Assembly: GCA_037200525.1 (NCBI GenBank)
Contig: JBBCGG010000001.1
Span: 4,456,501-4,520,500, forward strand
Direction: 5' to 3'
Length of the DNA stretch: 64,000 bases
Origin: Methylocella sp.
GTDB taxonomy: Bacteria; Pseudomonadota; Alphaproteobacteria; Rhizobiales; Beijerinckiaceae
The notes beneath the pieces are model-generated. The model was not told where the DNA came from. It saw only the letters and a program-made list of their open reading frames with translations, and ran no database searches. How positions within the stretch are numbered: position 1 is the first letter of the stretch; each line of letters starts with the position of its first letter. Below are positions 17,809 to 25,576 of the stretch, piece by piece. The translations under genes were made by a program, and so were the position numbers.

Positions 17809-18741
17809 ATGTCCGAACTGAATCATATGACTGGCATGACGCCAAATCCGCCTGCGGTCGCCGACGCTTCCGAAGTCTTGAAGATTTCAGAAGCGTCCAA
17901 GGTCCCTCAAACCTCCAAGACATACGGCGTCGCCGTGGTCGCCAATGACCGCATTTCCGACTGGCTGCTGCCATTTCTGGAGAGTTACCGCGCGACCAAT
18001 GAGCAAACGCCGCTCTATCTTATTCCATATGACGACAATCTCGCTTTGACGCGGCGCGCGGCTGAGATTTACGGCGTTCACCTCGTCACCGAAGATTCGC
18101 GCGAACTCGACGCCTTGGCCAGCAAGCTCTATCCTTTGTTCCCGGGCCATCGCCTCCGCTTGCGCAAATTTCTCTCCCTCGCGCTGCCGCTCGATGAAGT
18201 TCTCTATATTGATGTCGACACGATTCTTTTTCGCGATGTTCGCGAGGTTTTCGGCAAGCTTAAGCCCGGCAGCGTTGATTTCATCATGGCTTCGACAAGC
18301 GAGGAATATGTTTACAACAAAAAGCGCGCGAAATACGATTTTCTGCGCGATGTAAGACTGTTCAACGACGGCTTCTTTCTCACTTCGAACAAGATCCTGT
18401 CGCTGCAGGATTTCTTCGATGTGATCGCGCAGGATGAAGCGATTTTCCATGACGTGCGCAAACATGGCATGCTGTTCGCCCAGCCCTTGAGCAATTTCGT
18501 GACGCATCGGCGCGGTTTGAAGATCGCCTCCCTCACCGAATGCGTCGCGGGCGGCTCGGATGAAAGCTTCTATAAAGCCAAGGATGTCAGTTTCGATGCC
18601 GACGGCAAGCCGCTCGATGGCGCGGGCAATCGCATTTTCTTCGCGCATTGGGCCGGCGCCGTGTCGCTGCCCGGCCGCCGCGTTTTCGACAAAGCCTGGC
18701 ACGAATATGCGAAACAGGCTCAAGCGCGCATGAAAACCTGA
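17809..18741 (+). CDS. Glycosyltransferase-like protein (GT-A fold, DxD motif)
   Basis: A 310-residue putative glycosyltransferase. After a 38-residue tail with near-repeated SEVLKISEASKV, a nucleotide-sugar fold starts at YGVAVVANDRISDW. The metal-binding DxD motif is YIDVDTILF with Asp135 and Asp137, and FNDGFFL and a late FAHWAGA segment resemble the GT8-like acceptor side. No membrane segment is seen. Its stop codon overlaps the start of the following LptF/LptG-like permease by one base (TGATG), so the two are co-translated and likely work on one pathway. Acceptor and sugar are unknown. Confidence 0.72.
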   Translation: MSELNHMTGMTPNPPAVADASEVLKISEASKVPQTSKTYGVAVVANDRISDWLLPFLESYRATNEQTPLYLIPYDDNLALTRRAAEIYGVHLVTEDSRELDALASKLYPLFPGHRLRLRKFLSLALPLDEVLYIDVDTILFRDVREVFGKLKPGSVDFIMASTSEEYVYNKKRAKYDFLRDVRLFNDGFFLTSNKILSLQDFFDVIAQDEAIFHDVRKHGMLFAQPLSNFVTHRRGLKIASLTECVAGGSDESFYKAKDVSFDADGKPLDGAGNRIFFAHWAGAVSLPGRRVFDKAWHEYAKQAQARMKT

Positions 18742-19886
18742 TGCCTCGGCTGCTTAACTTTTATCTCGCCAAACGGATGGCGCTGACCGCTCTGCTGATC
18801 GAGACGACGCTATGCGTCCCTCTCGTTATGACCTCCCTGTTGCACGACCTTCCCCCTGCCGCCCTGCGCGGCGGACTTCTCATCCCCGCCCTGCTTGGGA
18901 CCTTGCCGACTGTGCTCTACATAGCCTTGCCGATGGCGGTCGGCGTCGCCATCGCGCTCGAATTCGCCCGCATGTCGTCGGAGGGCATGATCGCAGTGCT
19001 CTATTCTCTGCGCCTTTCGGTCTGGTCGATCTGCGTTCCGGCGCTTCTCGTCGCGACGCTCGCTGTCGGAGCGGGCTATTGGCTTTCGTGCTATTTCGCG
19101 CCGTCCTATGTCGGCCAGATGCATGACGTGCTCTATGTGATCCGCAATTCGCTCAATCATCGCATGCTGGAGCCGGCGCATTTCTACACCTTCGAGAAAG
19201 GCGCGCGAAGCATGTACTTTCAGCGCTGGCAGTCCGCCGATGTCGTGTCGGGCATGTTCATCCACCAGTTCTCGACCGACAAGAACGAAGAAGAAGTCAT
19301 CAACGCCAATGAAGCGGAGTTCCGCCGCGACCAGCAAGGCGTCGTCATTATTTTAAACCACGGCTCGATCGAGACGCTCCCGGAAGGAGGCTCCTCCATG
19401 CGCAGCGCGAATTTCGATCAATATGTCATCCCGGTCGATATGCAGGGCAACGGCGCGTTGCCTAAGCGCGATTGGCGCGGCGTCTTCGAATTGCCGATGG
19501 GCGAGTTTTTCGCGGGACGCCCGGCCAACGTCGATGGCCCCGCCCGCTTCGCGGAATGGGTGAGCGAGGGAACCAAACGCTTCGCGATCCCTTTACTGGC
19601 GCTCGCGCATACGCTGCTGGCGATCGGCCTCGTTTTGACTGTGTCGGCGGCGACTGGCCGAGGCTCGGCGGCGACGACATCGACCATCCTCATCATCCCG
19701 CTGACCCATGTCGGCATCCTCGTCTGCGCGGAAACGCTGGTGCGTCAGGATCCCCGCCTCGTGATTGTTGTCGGCCTTGCGATTCTTACGGAGTTCATTG
19801 TCGCCCTTTTCCTGATCCAGCGGCAGTACGCCAGATTTCCCAGGATCAAGACGACAGCCGGACACGCCGCCGCGCTGGCCGGCTAG
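18741..19886 (+). CDS. LptF/LptG-family permease (YjgP/YjgQ)
   Basis: A 381-residue integral membrane protein of the LptF/LptG family, whose members draw LPS or related lipids from the inner membrane together with LptB. The order is as in the family: TM helices in the first 115 residues (starting LNFYLAKRMALTALLIETTL), a periplasmic jellyroll in the middle (about residues 130-275), then three C-terminal TM helices. E. coli uses a heterodimer of adjacent lptF and lptG. Here only one gene is present and it is coupled to a glycosyltransferase rather than to a second permease, so a paralogue with its own cargo is possible. ATG 18741 overlaps the upstream stop codon. Confidence 0.8.
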   Translation: MPRLLNFYLAKRMALTALLIETTLCVPLVMTSLLHDLPPAALRGGLLIPALLGTLPTVLYIALPMAVGVAIALEFARMSSEGMIAVLYSLRLSVWSICVPALLVATLAVGAGYWLSCYFAPSYVGQMHDVLYVIRNSLNHRMLEPAHFYTFEKGARSMYFQRWQSADVVSGMFIHQFSTDKNEEEVINANEAEFRRDQQGVVIILNHGSIETLPEGGSSMRSANFDQYVIPVDMQGNGALPKRDWRGVFELPMGEFFAGRPANVDGPARFAEWVSEGTKRFAIPLLALAHTLLAIGLVLTVSAATGRGSAATTSTILIIPLTHVGILVCAETLVRQDPRLVIVVGLAILTEFIVALFLIQRQYARFPRIKTTAGHAAALAG

Positions 19887-20136
19887 ATTCTTTGGCCTAA
19901 AGCTTCGCCACGATGCGCTCGGATTCATCCCACAGCCGCGCCGCCAAGGCGGGATCGTGCGAAATAGGGCTCGATTTAGCGATGTTGCAATCGGCGAAAT
20001 ATTCGCCGCTGACGGCATCGAGAGAGGGATGAGTTGCAACATAACATTGCGTCGCTGTCCCCTGCGGAATCGTCTTCAGGAGAAGAGGGCTGAGGATTGC
20101 TCCGACCAATTGCAGCGGCGCGCTTAGGGTCCAGAC

Positions 20137-20673
20137 TCACAACCAGTAGCTGACGGTAACGGCGATGCAGACTGTCGCGAGGAAGTTTATGGCGTTTCGG
20201 TCGTAGCGCGTAGCCACGCGCCTGAAGTCTTTCAGGCGGCAGAACATGCGTTCGATGGCGTTGCGGTTTCGATAGAGGAAGGGCGAGAAGCAGTTCTTCC
20301 ACCTGCGATTGGCCTTGGGCGGGATATTCGGCATAGCTCCGCGCTCCTCGACCTGCCGACGGATCGCATTTGCGTCGTAGCCCTTGTCGCCATGGAGGAT
20401 TTCGCAAGGAGGAAGTCGCGCGATAAGCTCCGCGCCCGCCGAGCAATCGGCGATTTGGCCGCCGGTGAGCATGAAAGACAGCGGGCGGCAGTCCGCATCG
20501 GTCAATGCGTGGATTTTGGTTGTGCGCCCGCCGCGCGAACGGCCGATGGCCTGATTCTTCTCCCCCCTTTGCCGCCACTGGCCGAGCGATGCGCCTTGAC
20601 CGCCGAGGAGTCGATGAGGACCTGCGCCGGCGGCCCGCCTGCTTGCGCAAGCGCGTGGAACAGATCGATCCAA
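20137..20673 (-). CDS. IS5-family transposase, second frame (OrfB)
   Basis: The C-terminal half of the DDE transposase, 178 codons as an open frame although its homology starts only inside (from about AIGRSRGGRTTKIHAL). It holds the second catalytic aspartate in ILHGDKGYDANAIR and the final glutamate in YRNRNAIERMFCRLKDFRR, the YREK-like motif of IS5 elements. It probably has no start of its own and is made by frameshifting from OrfA. All catalytic residues appear present, so the element may be active or recently active. Confidence 0.85.
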   Translation of the reverse strand: MDRSVPRACASRRAAGAGPHRLLGGQGASLGQWRQRGEKNQAIGRSRGGRTTKIHALTDADCRPLSFMLTGGQIADCSAGAELIARLPPCEILHGDKGYDANAIRRQVEERGAMPNIPPKANRRWKNCFSPFLYRNRNAIERMFCRLKDFRRVATRYDRNAINFLATVCIAVTVSYWL

Positions 20674-20894
20674 ACGCCCTTAGCAGCCCAGCGAACGTAG
20701 CGATTGTAGAGAGTCTTCTTTGGCCCGTACTCCAGCGGCGCGTCAATCCAGCGTCCGCCAGATTTCAGCACATGAATGATCCCGCTGATCACCCGGCGAT
20801 CATCGACGCGCGCCTTGCCGCGCGTGTCCGTGGGAAGATGCGGCGCGATCTTCGCGAACTGCGCGTCCGTCAGCCAGAATTGATCCCGATTCAT
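20502..20894 (-). CDS. IS5-family transposase, first frame (OrfA)
   Basis: A 130-residue N-terminal half of an IS5-family DDE transposase. It begins MNRDQFWLTDAQFAKIAPHL, the usual DUF4096-type start, and carries the first catalytic aspartate in LIDSSAVKAHRSA. The frame ends at 20502 while the catalytic domain goes on in the overlapping second frame (20137-20673), so a programmed frameshift in the overlap probably makes the whole transposase, as in the IS427 group. The ATG at 20894 follows AGGAAGC at short spacing. Confidence 0.88.
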   Translation of the reverse strand: MNRDQFWLTDAQFAKIAPHLPTDTRGKARVDDRRVISGIIHVLKSGGRWIDAPLEYGPKKTLYNRYVRWAAKGVWIDLFHALAQAGGPPAQVLIDSSAVKAHRSASGGKGGRRIRPSAVRAAGAQPKSTH

Positions 20895-21717
20895 AGTCGC
20901 TTCCTTTCGGAAGCTGTGAATCACAACCCGCCTCTCACGCCAACCATTTTATGGGTCTGGGCCCTAGATTGCGGCCGAGATTGGTCATGATGCCGCCCGG
21001 ATGCAGCGCGTTGGCGGTCTTGCCGGTCCCGGCGAGGCGCTTGGCCAGTTGTTTGGCGAACAGTAGATTGGCCAGCTTGGATTGGCCGTAGGCGCGCCAG
21101 GGTCCGTAGCCGCGCTGCCCGGAGAGATTGTCGAATTCGATGCCGACTTTTGGGGCGAACTGGTGCCCTGAACTCGAGAGCATGACGACCCCTTTATCTG
21201 CGAGGTGGTCAATAAGGCCAGTGACTAGAATGAAATGACCGATGTGATTGGTGAAGAACTGCAGCTCATAGCCATGGGCCTGCTCAAGCTTCGACAAGGC
21301 CATGATGCCGGCATTGCAGATGATGGCGTCGAGCTTCGCGCCGCTTGCCTTCACCGTCGCAACGCATGCCCGCACAGAGGCGGGGTCGGAGAGATGGCAC
21401 GCGACCGGAACGATGTCTCCTCCCATCGCGCCGCAAGCGGCGCGCGCTTTTTCGACCGTACGCGCCGCGGCGATGATGCGGGCGCCTCGCTTGGAAAGAA
21501 CGCGGACGGTCTCCAGCCCAAGACCCGAGTTGGCCCCGGTCACCAGAATCGTGCGGCCGGTGAGATCAAGCCCCGCCGTCACCTGCTCCGCAGTGGGCCC
21601 ATATTCAAAACCGCTCGGGCCTTTGCCTTTCAACAACGCTGGAAGCGACATGGTGAAATCCTTCTCGATTTGAGTTAGGCGTTATCGGTTTCATCTAATG
21701 TAATGCCGGGCGCAAAC

Positions 21718-21743
21718 TTGACAGAATATACATTTATTGTCAA
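21718..21743. promoter_or_regulatory. Inverted repeat in the tetR/SDR divergent promoter region
   Basis: TTGACA (21718-21723) and TGTCAA (21738-21743) form an inverted repeat with 14 AT-rich bases between, in the 130 bp between the SDR start (21651) and the TetR start (21782). The left arm also looks like a -35 hexamer. It is a good candidate operator for the adjacent TetR regulator; binding is inferred. Confidence 0.45.
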
Positions 21744-21781
21744 TTTTGATTAAAGAAGTCTGACTGACTAGGAGAGCCGCT

Positions 21782-22387
21782 TTGGAGGACGCCAGACCTG
21801 GGGACGATGCGCGCCGCCACGCCCTGCTCGACGCCGCGCTAGGGGTGTTCGCACGTTATGGATTTCGCAAAACGTCGATGGAGGAAGTGGCGCGGGCAGC
21901 GCAGATCTCGCGGCAGGGCCTCTATCTGCACTACGCCACCAAGGAGGCGTTGCTTCGGGCCGTAGTCCTCAACGTCCTCGAAGGCGGATTGCGGAGCGCC
22001 CGATCAGCTCTTGGCGATGCGACGCAGCCGCTCGATTTGAGGCTCGTTCGCGCATTTGACCAATGGTATGGCCGGCATATTGGGATGATCGGCGCGGACG
22101 CCACGGATCTGATCGAGGCCAGCAAAACTCTGCTCGGCCCCATCGTCTGCGACTATGAAGCTCAGTTCGCGAAAGCGATCGCCGCCGCAATCGCGGAGTC
22201 TCGTCTGGCCAGCGCCTACGGCCTCCAAAATCTTACGGCGGAGCAGTTAGCGCGAACGCTGCATGCGACAGCGAACGGGCTGAAGTATGCGAGCGCCACG
22301 CGCGAGGCTTTCATTCATGATTTTAACGTCGCCGCAAGGCTGTTGTGCGCGCCTTTATTGAGGGGTGAGGCGGCTGACCGCCCTTGA
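21782..22387 (+). CDS. TetR family transcriptional regulator
   Basis: A 201-residue TetR-type repressor. The N-terminal helix-turn-helix is AALGVFARYGFRKTSMEEV followed by ARAAQISRQGLYLHYATKEA (residues about 19-58); the C-terminal ligand domain is all-helical and unassigned. No ATG fits; the TTG at 21782 lies 8 bases after AGGAG and begins right before the family start, so it is the likely start. The gene is divergent from the IS-disrupted SDR, and a TTGACA/TGTCAA inverted repeat lies between them, so it probably controlled that SDR and itself. With the SDR broken, its main target may be gone. Confidence 0.87.
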   Translation: MEDARPGDDARRHALLDAALGVFARYGFRKTSMEEVARAAQISRQGLYLHYATKEALLRAVVLNVLEGGLRSARSALGDATQPLDLRLVRAFDQWYGRHIGMIGADATDLIEASKTLLGPIVCDYEAQFAKAIAAAIAESRLASAYGLQNLTAEQLARTLHATANGLKYASATREAFIHDFNVAARLLCAPLLRGEAADRP

Positions 22388-22390
22388 GGC

Positions 22391-23155
22391 TCAAAGCGTC
22401 GCCGCTTGAGCAGCCAAGGCCTTGCCCTCTATCGCCGTGCGATAATCCGCAATCACCTCTTTTGGCGCTCCAAATTCGCGCACTGCTCCGTCCTCGATCC
22501 AGATGACGCGGTCGCAGATGGTCGCCAGAGCCTCGAGATCATGCGAGACGACGAGAATTGTGCCTTTCTTCGCAAAATCTTGAATGAAAGCATCGCATTT
22601 GGCGCCAAACTCGGCGTCCCCGACAGAGAGCGCTTCGTCGACGATCAGAATATCGGCGTCGGCATGGGCGCAGACCGCAAAAGCCAGCCGCGCGGCCATG
22701 CCGGTCGAATACATTTTCAGCGGCTGATAGAAAAATTCGCCGATCTCCGCGAAGGCGGCGATGGAATCGAGACGCTGTTCGATGACCGACCGGCGCATGC
22801 CGAGAATTGCGCCGCCGATCAGCGCGTTTTCACGGCCCGTCAACTCATGATCGAAGCCTGATCCAAGCGCGAGGATCGGCGCCACCCGCCCAACGACGTT
22901 GACGCTGCCTTGCGTCGGGCGGGAAATGCCGCAGATGATCTGGAGTAGAGTTGTCTTGCCGGCGCCGTTGCGGCCAATGATGCCGACGCGCTCGCCGCGT
23001 TTGATCTTAAAGGTGACGTCCCGCAGCACCCAATGCTTGTGGTAGAATTGTTTCCAATGACCGAAAATCGCCTGCTTGAGCTGGTCATTCCGGCGCAGAT
23101 AGAGCTGGAACGCCTTCCCGACATTATCGCAACTGATGACAAGATCAGATGACAT
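22391..23155 (-). CDS. Polysaccharide ABC exporter ATP-binding protein (Wzt/KpsT-like)
   Basis: A 254-residue ATPase of the family that exports capsule, O-antigen or teichoic-type polymers. Walker A GRNGAGKTTLLQ, the GSGFDHELTGREN segment typical of Wzt/TagH proteins, a signature region YSTGMAARLAFAV, Walker B ILIVDEALSVGD and the switch VVSHD are visible. It lacks the C-terminal carbohydrate-binding domain of O-antigen Wzt proteins, so a KpsT-like role is more likely. The start overlaps the end of the permease gene by 11 bp. It ends 3 bp from the convergent TetR gene. Confidence 0.9.
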   Translation of the reverse strand: MSSDLVISCDNVGKAFQLYLRRNDQLKQAIFGHWKQFYHKHWVLRDVTFKIKRGERVGIIGRNGAGKTTLLQIICGISRPTQGSVNVVGRVAPILALGSGFDHELTGRENALIGGAILGMRRSVIEQRLDSIAAFAEIGEFFYQPLKMYSTGMAARLAFAVCAHADADILIVDEALSVGDAEFGAKCDAFIQDFAKKGTILVVSHDLEALATICDRVIWIEDGAVREFGAPKEVIADYRTAIEGKALAAQAATL

Positions 23156-23948
23156 CGACGAACACGGCCTTGTATTGCATGAAAAAACGATAGGCGAAGT
23201 AGAAAACCAGCAGCGAACCGGCGACCGTCGCGCAATACAGCAGCGCGTTCGGCAGCCGGTCGAACAAGAGAACGTCGCGAATCATTTCAACATAGTTGCC
23301 GATCGGATTGAAATGCACATAAAGACGCAGGTGCGGCGGCACGTCGTCGATGGAATAGAAGATCGGCGTCGCAAACATGAATACCGGCACAATCGAGATC
23401 ATGAGATGGGCGACATCTCGCGTGAATGATCCAAGCGCCATCAAAAACCAGGACACGCCGAGCAGAAACAGGAAGAAGGGAAAGACGACAAAAGGCAAGA
23501 GCAAAGCCGTCGGCGGCAGCCAGCGGCTCACCGCCAGCTTGAAAACAATCAGGACCGCCAGGCTGATCAAGGCATAGACCGAGGCGCGGATCGACGCCGT
23601 CCAGGCCAAGGTTTCGCTCGGAAAGATCGATTTTTTGATTACGGCCGCCTGTTCGTGGAGCATCCCCGGCGAGCGATAGGCGAGTTCGCTGAAAAGATTG
23701 AACACGATCAATCCGGTGAAGATCGACAAAGCGTAGCCGCCGACCCCGACGCCGCGGGCGGAAGGCGGAAGGCCAACCGCGTTTGAGAAGATCACGGTAT
23801 AGGCCGAGAGCATCAAGAGCGGGCCGAAGATGGCCCAAAGCCAGCCAAGAATCGACCCGCGAAACCGCACCGCCAATTCGCGCCGCACCACTGCCCTGAT
23901 CAATTCGCGATAATGCCAGGCGTTTTCAAAAGGCGTCAGCACGTTCAT
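23145..23948 (-). CDS. Polysaccharide ABC exporter permease (Wzm/KpsM-like)
   Basis: A 267-residue ABC-2 type inner-membrane permease partnering the ATPase encoded directly downstream. It has the cytoplasmic amphipathic start (NAWHYRELIRAVVRRELAVR) followed by about six TM helices, including SILGWLWAIFGPLLMLSAY and a C-terminal LLYCATVAGSLLVFYFAYRF. FNPIGNYVEMIRD before the last helices is typical of this family. The ATG at 23948 (MNVLTPFEN) was chosen over an upstream start at 24023 because the family begins there. The polymer exported is unknown; nearby glycosyltransferases are candidates for making it. Confidence 0.9.
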   Translation of the reverse strand: MNVLTPFENAWHYRELIRAVVRRELAVRFRGSILGWLWAIFGPLLMLSAYTVIFSNAVGLPPSARGVGVGGYALSIFTGLIVFNLFSELAYRSPGMLHEQAAVIKKSIFPSETLAWTASIRASVYALISLAVLIVFKLAVSRWLPPTALLLPFVVFPFFLFLLGVSWFLMALGSFTRDVAHLMISIVPVFMFATPIFYSIDDVPPHLRLYVHFNPIGNYVEMIRDVLLFDRLPNALLYCATVAGSLLVFYFAYRFFMQYKAVFVDVI

Positions 23949-24126
23949 TCGGCGGAACCGGTCTCGACATGGTTGGGTCTTTGATGCGCGGCGATGTAGA
24001 CCAGTTTGAGGCGCGTCAGTCAACGCAGGCCTTCCAAGGCGACTTCAGGCCCCGAAACGGCGGAATGATCGCGCGGGCTCATGGCTCAACCTTGGCGATC
24101 TGATTGAATCTCCCCGGATTTCGCCG

Positions 24127-24151
24127 GGAACCTAGGCGCCGGTTCGACGTT
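24127..24151 (+). promoter_or_regulatory. Candidate general-stress (EcfG-type) promoter of csbD
   Basis: GGAAC (24127-24131), 16 bases, then CGTT (24148-24151): an exact match to the EcfG promoter pattern, 36 bp before the csbD start. CsbD proteins are known members of bacterial general-stress regulons, which supports the reading. Confidence 0.7.
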
Positions 24152-24186
24152 CCGCTCGCGACACCAACACGGAACGGGAGTCCACA

Positions 24187-24381
24187 ATGGTCGACAAAGA
24201 GCATATCAAAGGCGCCGCCGATAAAATCAAAGGATCTGTGAAGGAAGCGGCCGGTCACGTCACGGGCAACAAGAAGCTGGAAGCCGAAGGCAAGGCCGAT
24301 AAGGCGGAGGGAGCCATCCGCCAGTCAGTTGGCGATGTGAAGGACGCGGGCCGCAAGGTCGCAGACAGCGTCAAGCGCTAA
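24187..24381 (+). CDS. CsbD family stress protein
   Basis: A 64-residue, highly charged, probably helical or disordered protein of the CsbD family (UPF0337). The sequence is built of the usual segments KIKGSVKEAAGHVTGNKKLE, AEGKADKAEG and a final VKDAGRKVADSVKR. Such proteins accumulate in the general stress response, but their molecular role is not settled. A ribosome-binding site (GGAACGGGAG) precedes the ATG. An exact EcfG-type promoter motif lies upstream, and a hairpin followed by a T-rich stretch lies downstream, so it is a monocistronic unit. Confidence 0.92.
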   Translation: MVDKEHIKGAADKIKGSVKEAAGHVTGNKKLEAEGKADKAEGAIRQSVGDVKDAGRKVADSVKR

Positions 24382-24411
24382 ACTCAAGATCATGCGCTTC
24401 AATTGAAGCGA

Positions 24412-24451
24412 AGCGGCGCGTTTCGATGGAAGCGCGCCGCTCTTTTGTTTT
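24412..24451 (+). terminator. Rho-independent terminator after csbD
   Basis: AGCGGCGCG (24412-24420) pairs with CGCGCCGCT (24433-24441) around a 12-base loop, followed by CTTTTGTTTT. It lies 31 bp after the csbD stop. The convergent gene ends at 24450, within the T-rich tail. Confidence 0.75.
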
Positions 24452-25187
24452 ATGGCGTTATGTCGCTTGGGAAACAATGCGGTTGCTGGAAGCCGGTCGG
24501 AGGCGTGCCCGTGGCCGCATAAATTATATTATCGGTGTTTCCGGGAGCGACGCCGGCGGGAATTTTATCAAATCCTGCGTTCCTGCGCATCCGATAGGCG
24601 ATTGCATGGTCCGCACAGGAGCTATCGCCGCTGACTCCAAGTCCGCCGATGACCTTGCCGCCCACGTAGAGCGCCACCCCTCCGCCGAAGGTGATAATGC
24701 CGCCCGGGACCTTGGGCGTTTGCCCATTGCTCCAATTGTTGCCGTTGTCGGCGGTCTGATAACTGGGCGAGAACGAATTTTGCGCGAGAAAATCCGGATT
24801 GAACGGGTTTGAGTTATTGAGGCCGTAAAGCGAGCCGCCCGGCTGGGTAGGGCCGTATAAATTTGCAGTCGAGAGCGCCAGTTTGTCGTTGCTGAAGCTA
24901 TTCGCCGTGCTGGCTTTGGCGATGGCGATCGCGCGGCTGCCCGGCCAGGCGTCGCCGATGCTAATGACCGAACAAATCTGCCCCCTGCGATCGACGATCG
25001 CCGACCACATCAAATTTGGCTTGAATATGCCGCCGTTCGCATCAGGCAATGCAACGACGATGGCGAGCTGCTTTTGAATTTTAGAAACTGTCGCATCGGG
25101 AATATCGCAAGGCAGCGATCCTTGATCGAACGCCATAGCCGGCGTCGCAAGCAGAGCTAAGCCAATAAGCGAAAAGCATTTTTTCAT
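24450..25187 (-). CDS. Secreted heme-binding protein of the GlcG/HbpS family
   Basis: A 245-residue exported protein with a signal peptide (CFSLIGLALLATPAMAF) and a GlcG/HbpS-like domain (DUF336). Family features are AIVDRRGQICSVISIGDAWPGSRAIAIAKAS in pieces, with the PGS-A-I-A-K pattern, then ITFGGGVALYVGGKVIGGLG and GDSSCADHAIAYRMR near the end. Relatives bind heme or act as sensors or storage proteins, so a periplasmic heme role is inferred. An Asn/Ser/Gly-rich insertion (about residues 113-158) is larger than usual. It stands alone between csbD and a divergent hydrolase. Confidence 0.75.
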   Translation of the reverse strand: MKKCFSLIGLALLATPAMAFDQGSLPCDIPDATVSKIQKQLAIVVALPDANGGIFKPNLMWSAIVDRRGQICSVISIGDAWPGSRAIAIAKASTANSFSNDKLALSTANLYGPTQPGGSLYGLNNSNPFNPDFLAQNSFSPSYQTADNGNNWSNGQTPKVPGGIITFGGGVALYVGGKVIGGLGVSGDSSCADHAIAYRMRRNAGFDKIPAGVAPGNTDNIIYAATGTPPTGFQQPHCFPSDITP

Positions 25188-25576
25188 GGCTACCCCCCTC
25201 TGTCAGATTCTGATGGATGAACATTCCTCTGTGAAAAATCATCGGGCGTTAGCACGGCGTCGGGTGGCGAGAAGACGCGCCCCCTTCGCAAGCCTCGTCC
25301 CACCTGCAACGTAGCATCGCGGGGCATGCATAGCATTATGTAAAAATTATGGACGACGCCTCTAATGCATGCGGGAAGGCCAATCGAGGCTTGCGTTTCG
25401 ACCTCTGCATCTGCATGGCGGCGCGCGGCCCAGCCGCATAGGCTGGCGCCTTCGGGCCGTCTTTACGGCACGCTTGAGATAGTCTTATTTTTGCCTGGAG
25501 CGTGCAGCGCTCTGCAGGGTCGCGAAATTTCGTGTACAGGGTGGCCGCCACGCAGATAGATGCAAAGGAAATTTCG

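Larger units (their letters stand above)
20127..20964 (-). mobile_element. IS5-family insertion sequence (IS427-like group), 838 bp
   Basis: The ends are imperfect inverted repeats: GGGTCCAGACTCACAA from 20127 and, on the other strand from 20964, GGGCCCAGACCCATAA (13 of 16 identical). A TA dinucleotide flanks each end (20125-20126 and 20965-20966), the target duplication typical of this group. Inside are two overlapping transposase frames. The insertion lies in an SDR gene and the flanks can be rejoined in frame. Confidence 0.9.
19897..21651 (-). pseudogene. Short-chain dehydrogenase/reductase gene split by an IS element
   Basis: An SDR oxidoreductase gene cut in two. The 5' part (21651 to 20965) has the NAD(P) motif TGANSGLGL near residue 39, NAG (CNAGIMAL) and the catalytic YGQSK, and resembles retinol-dehydrogenase-like SDRs. 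It then enters the IS and stops at 20935. The 3' part (20124 to 19897) encodes the family C-terminus from LQLVGAILSPLLLKTI to RIVAKL. Removing bases 20125-20964 (the IS plus one TA copy) restores a single frame across the junction (MTNLGRNL joined to SAPLQLVG) and a 304-residue protein, so nothing else was lost. Catalytic residues sit in the 5' part, but without the C-terminus the product is probably inactive. Confidence 0.9.
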
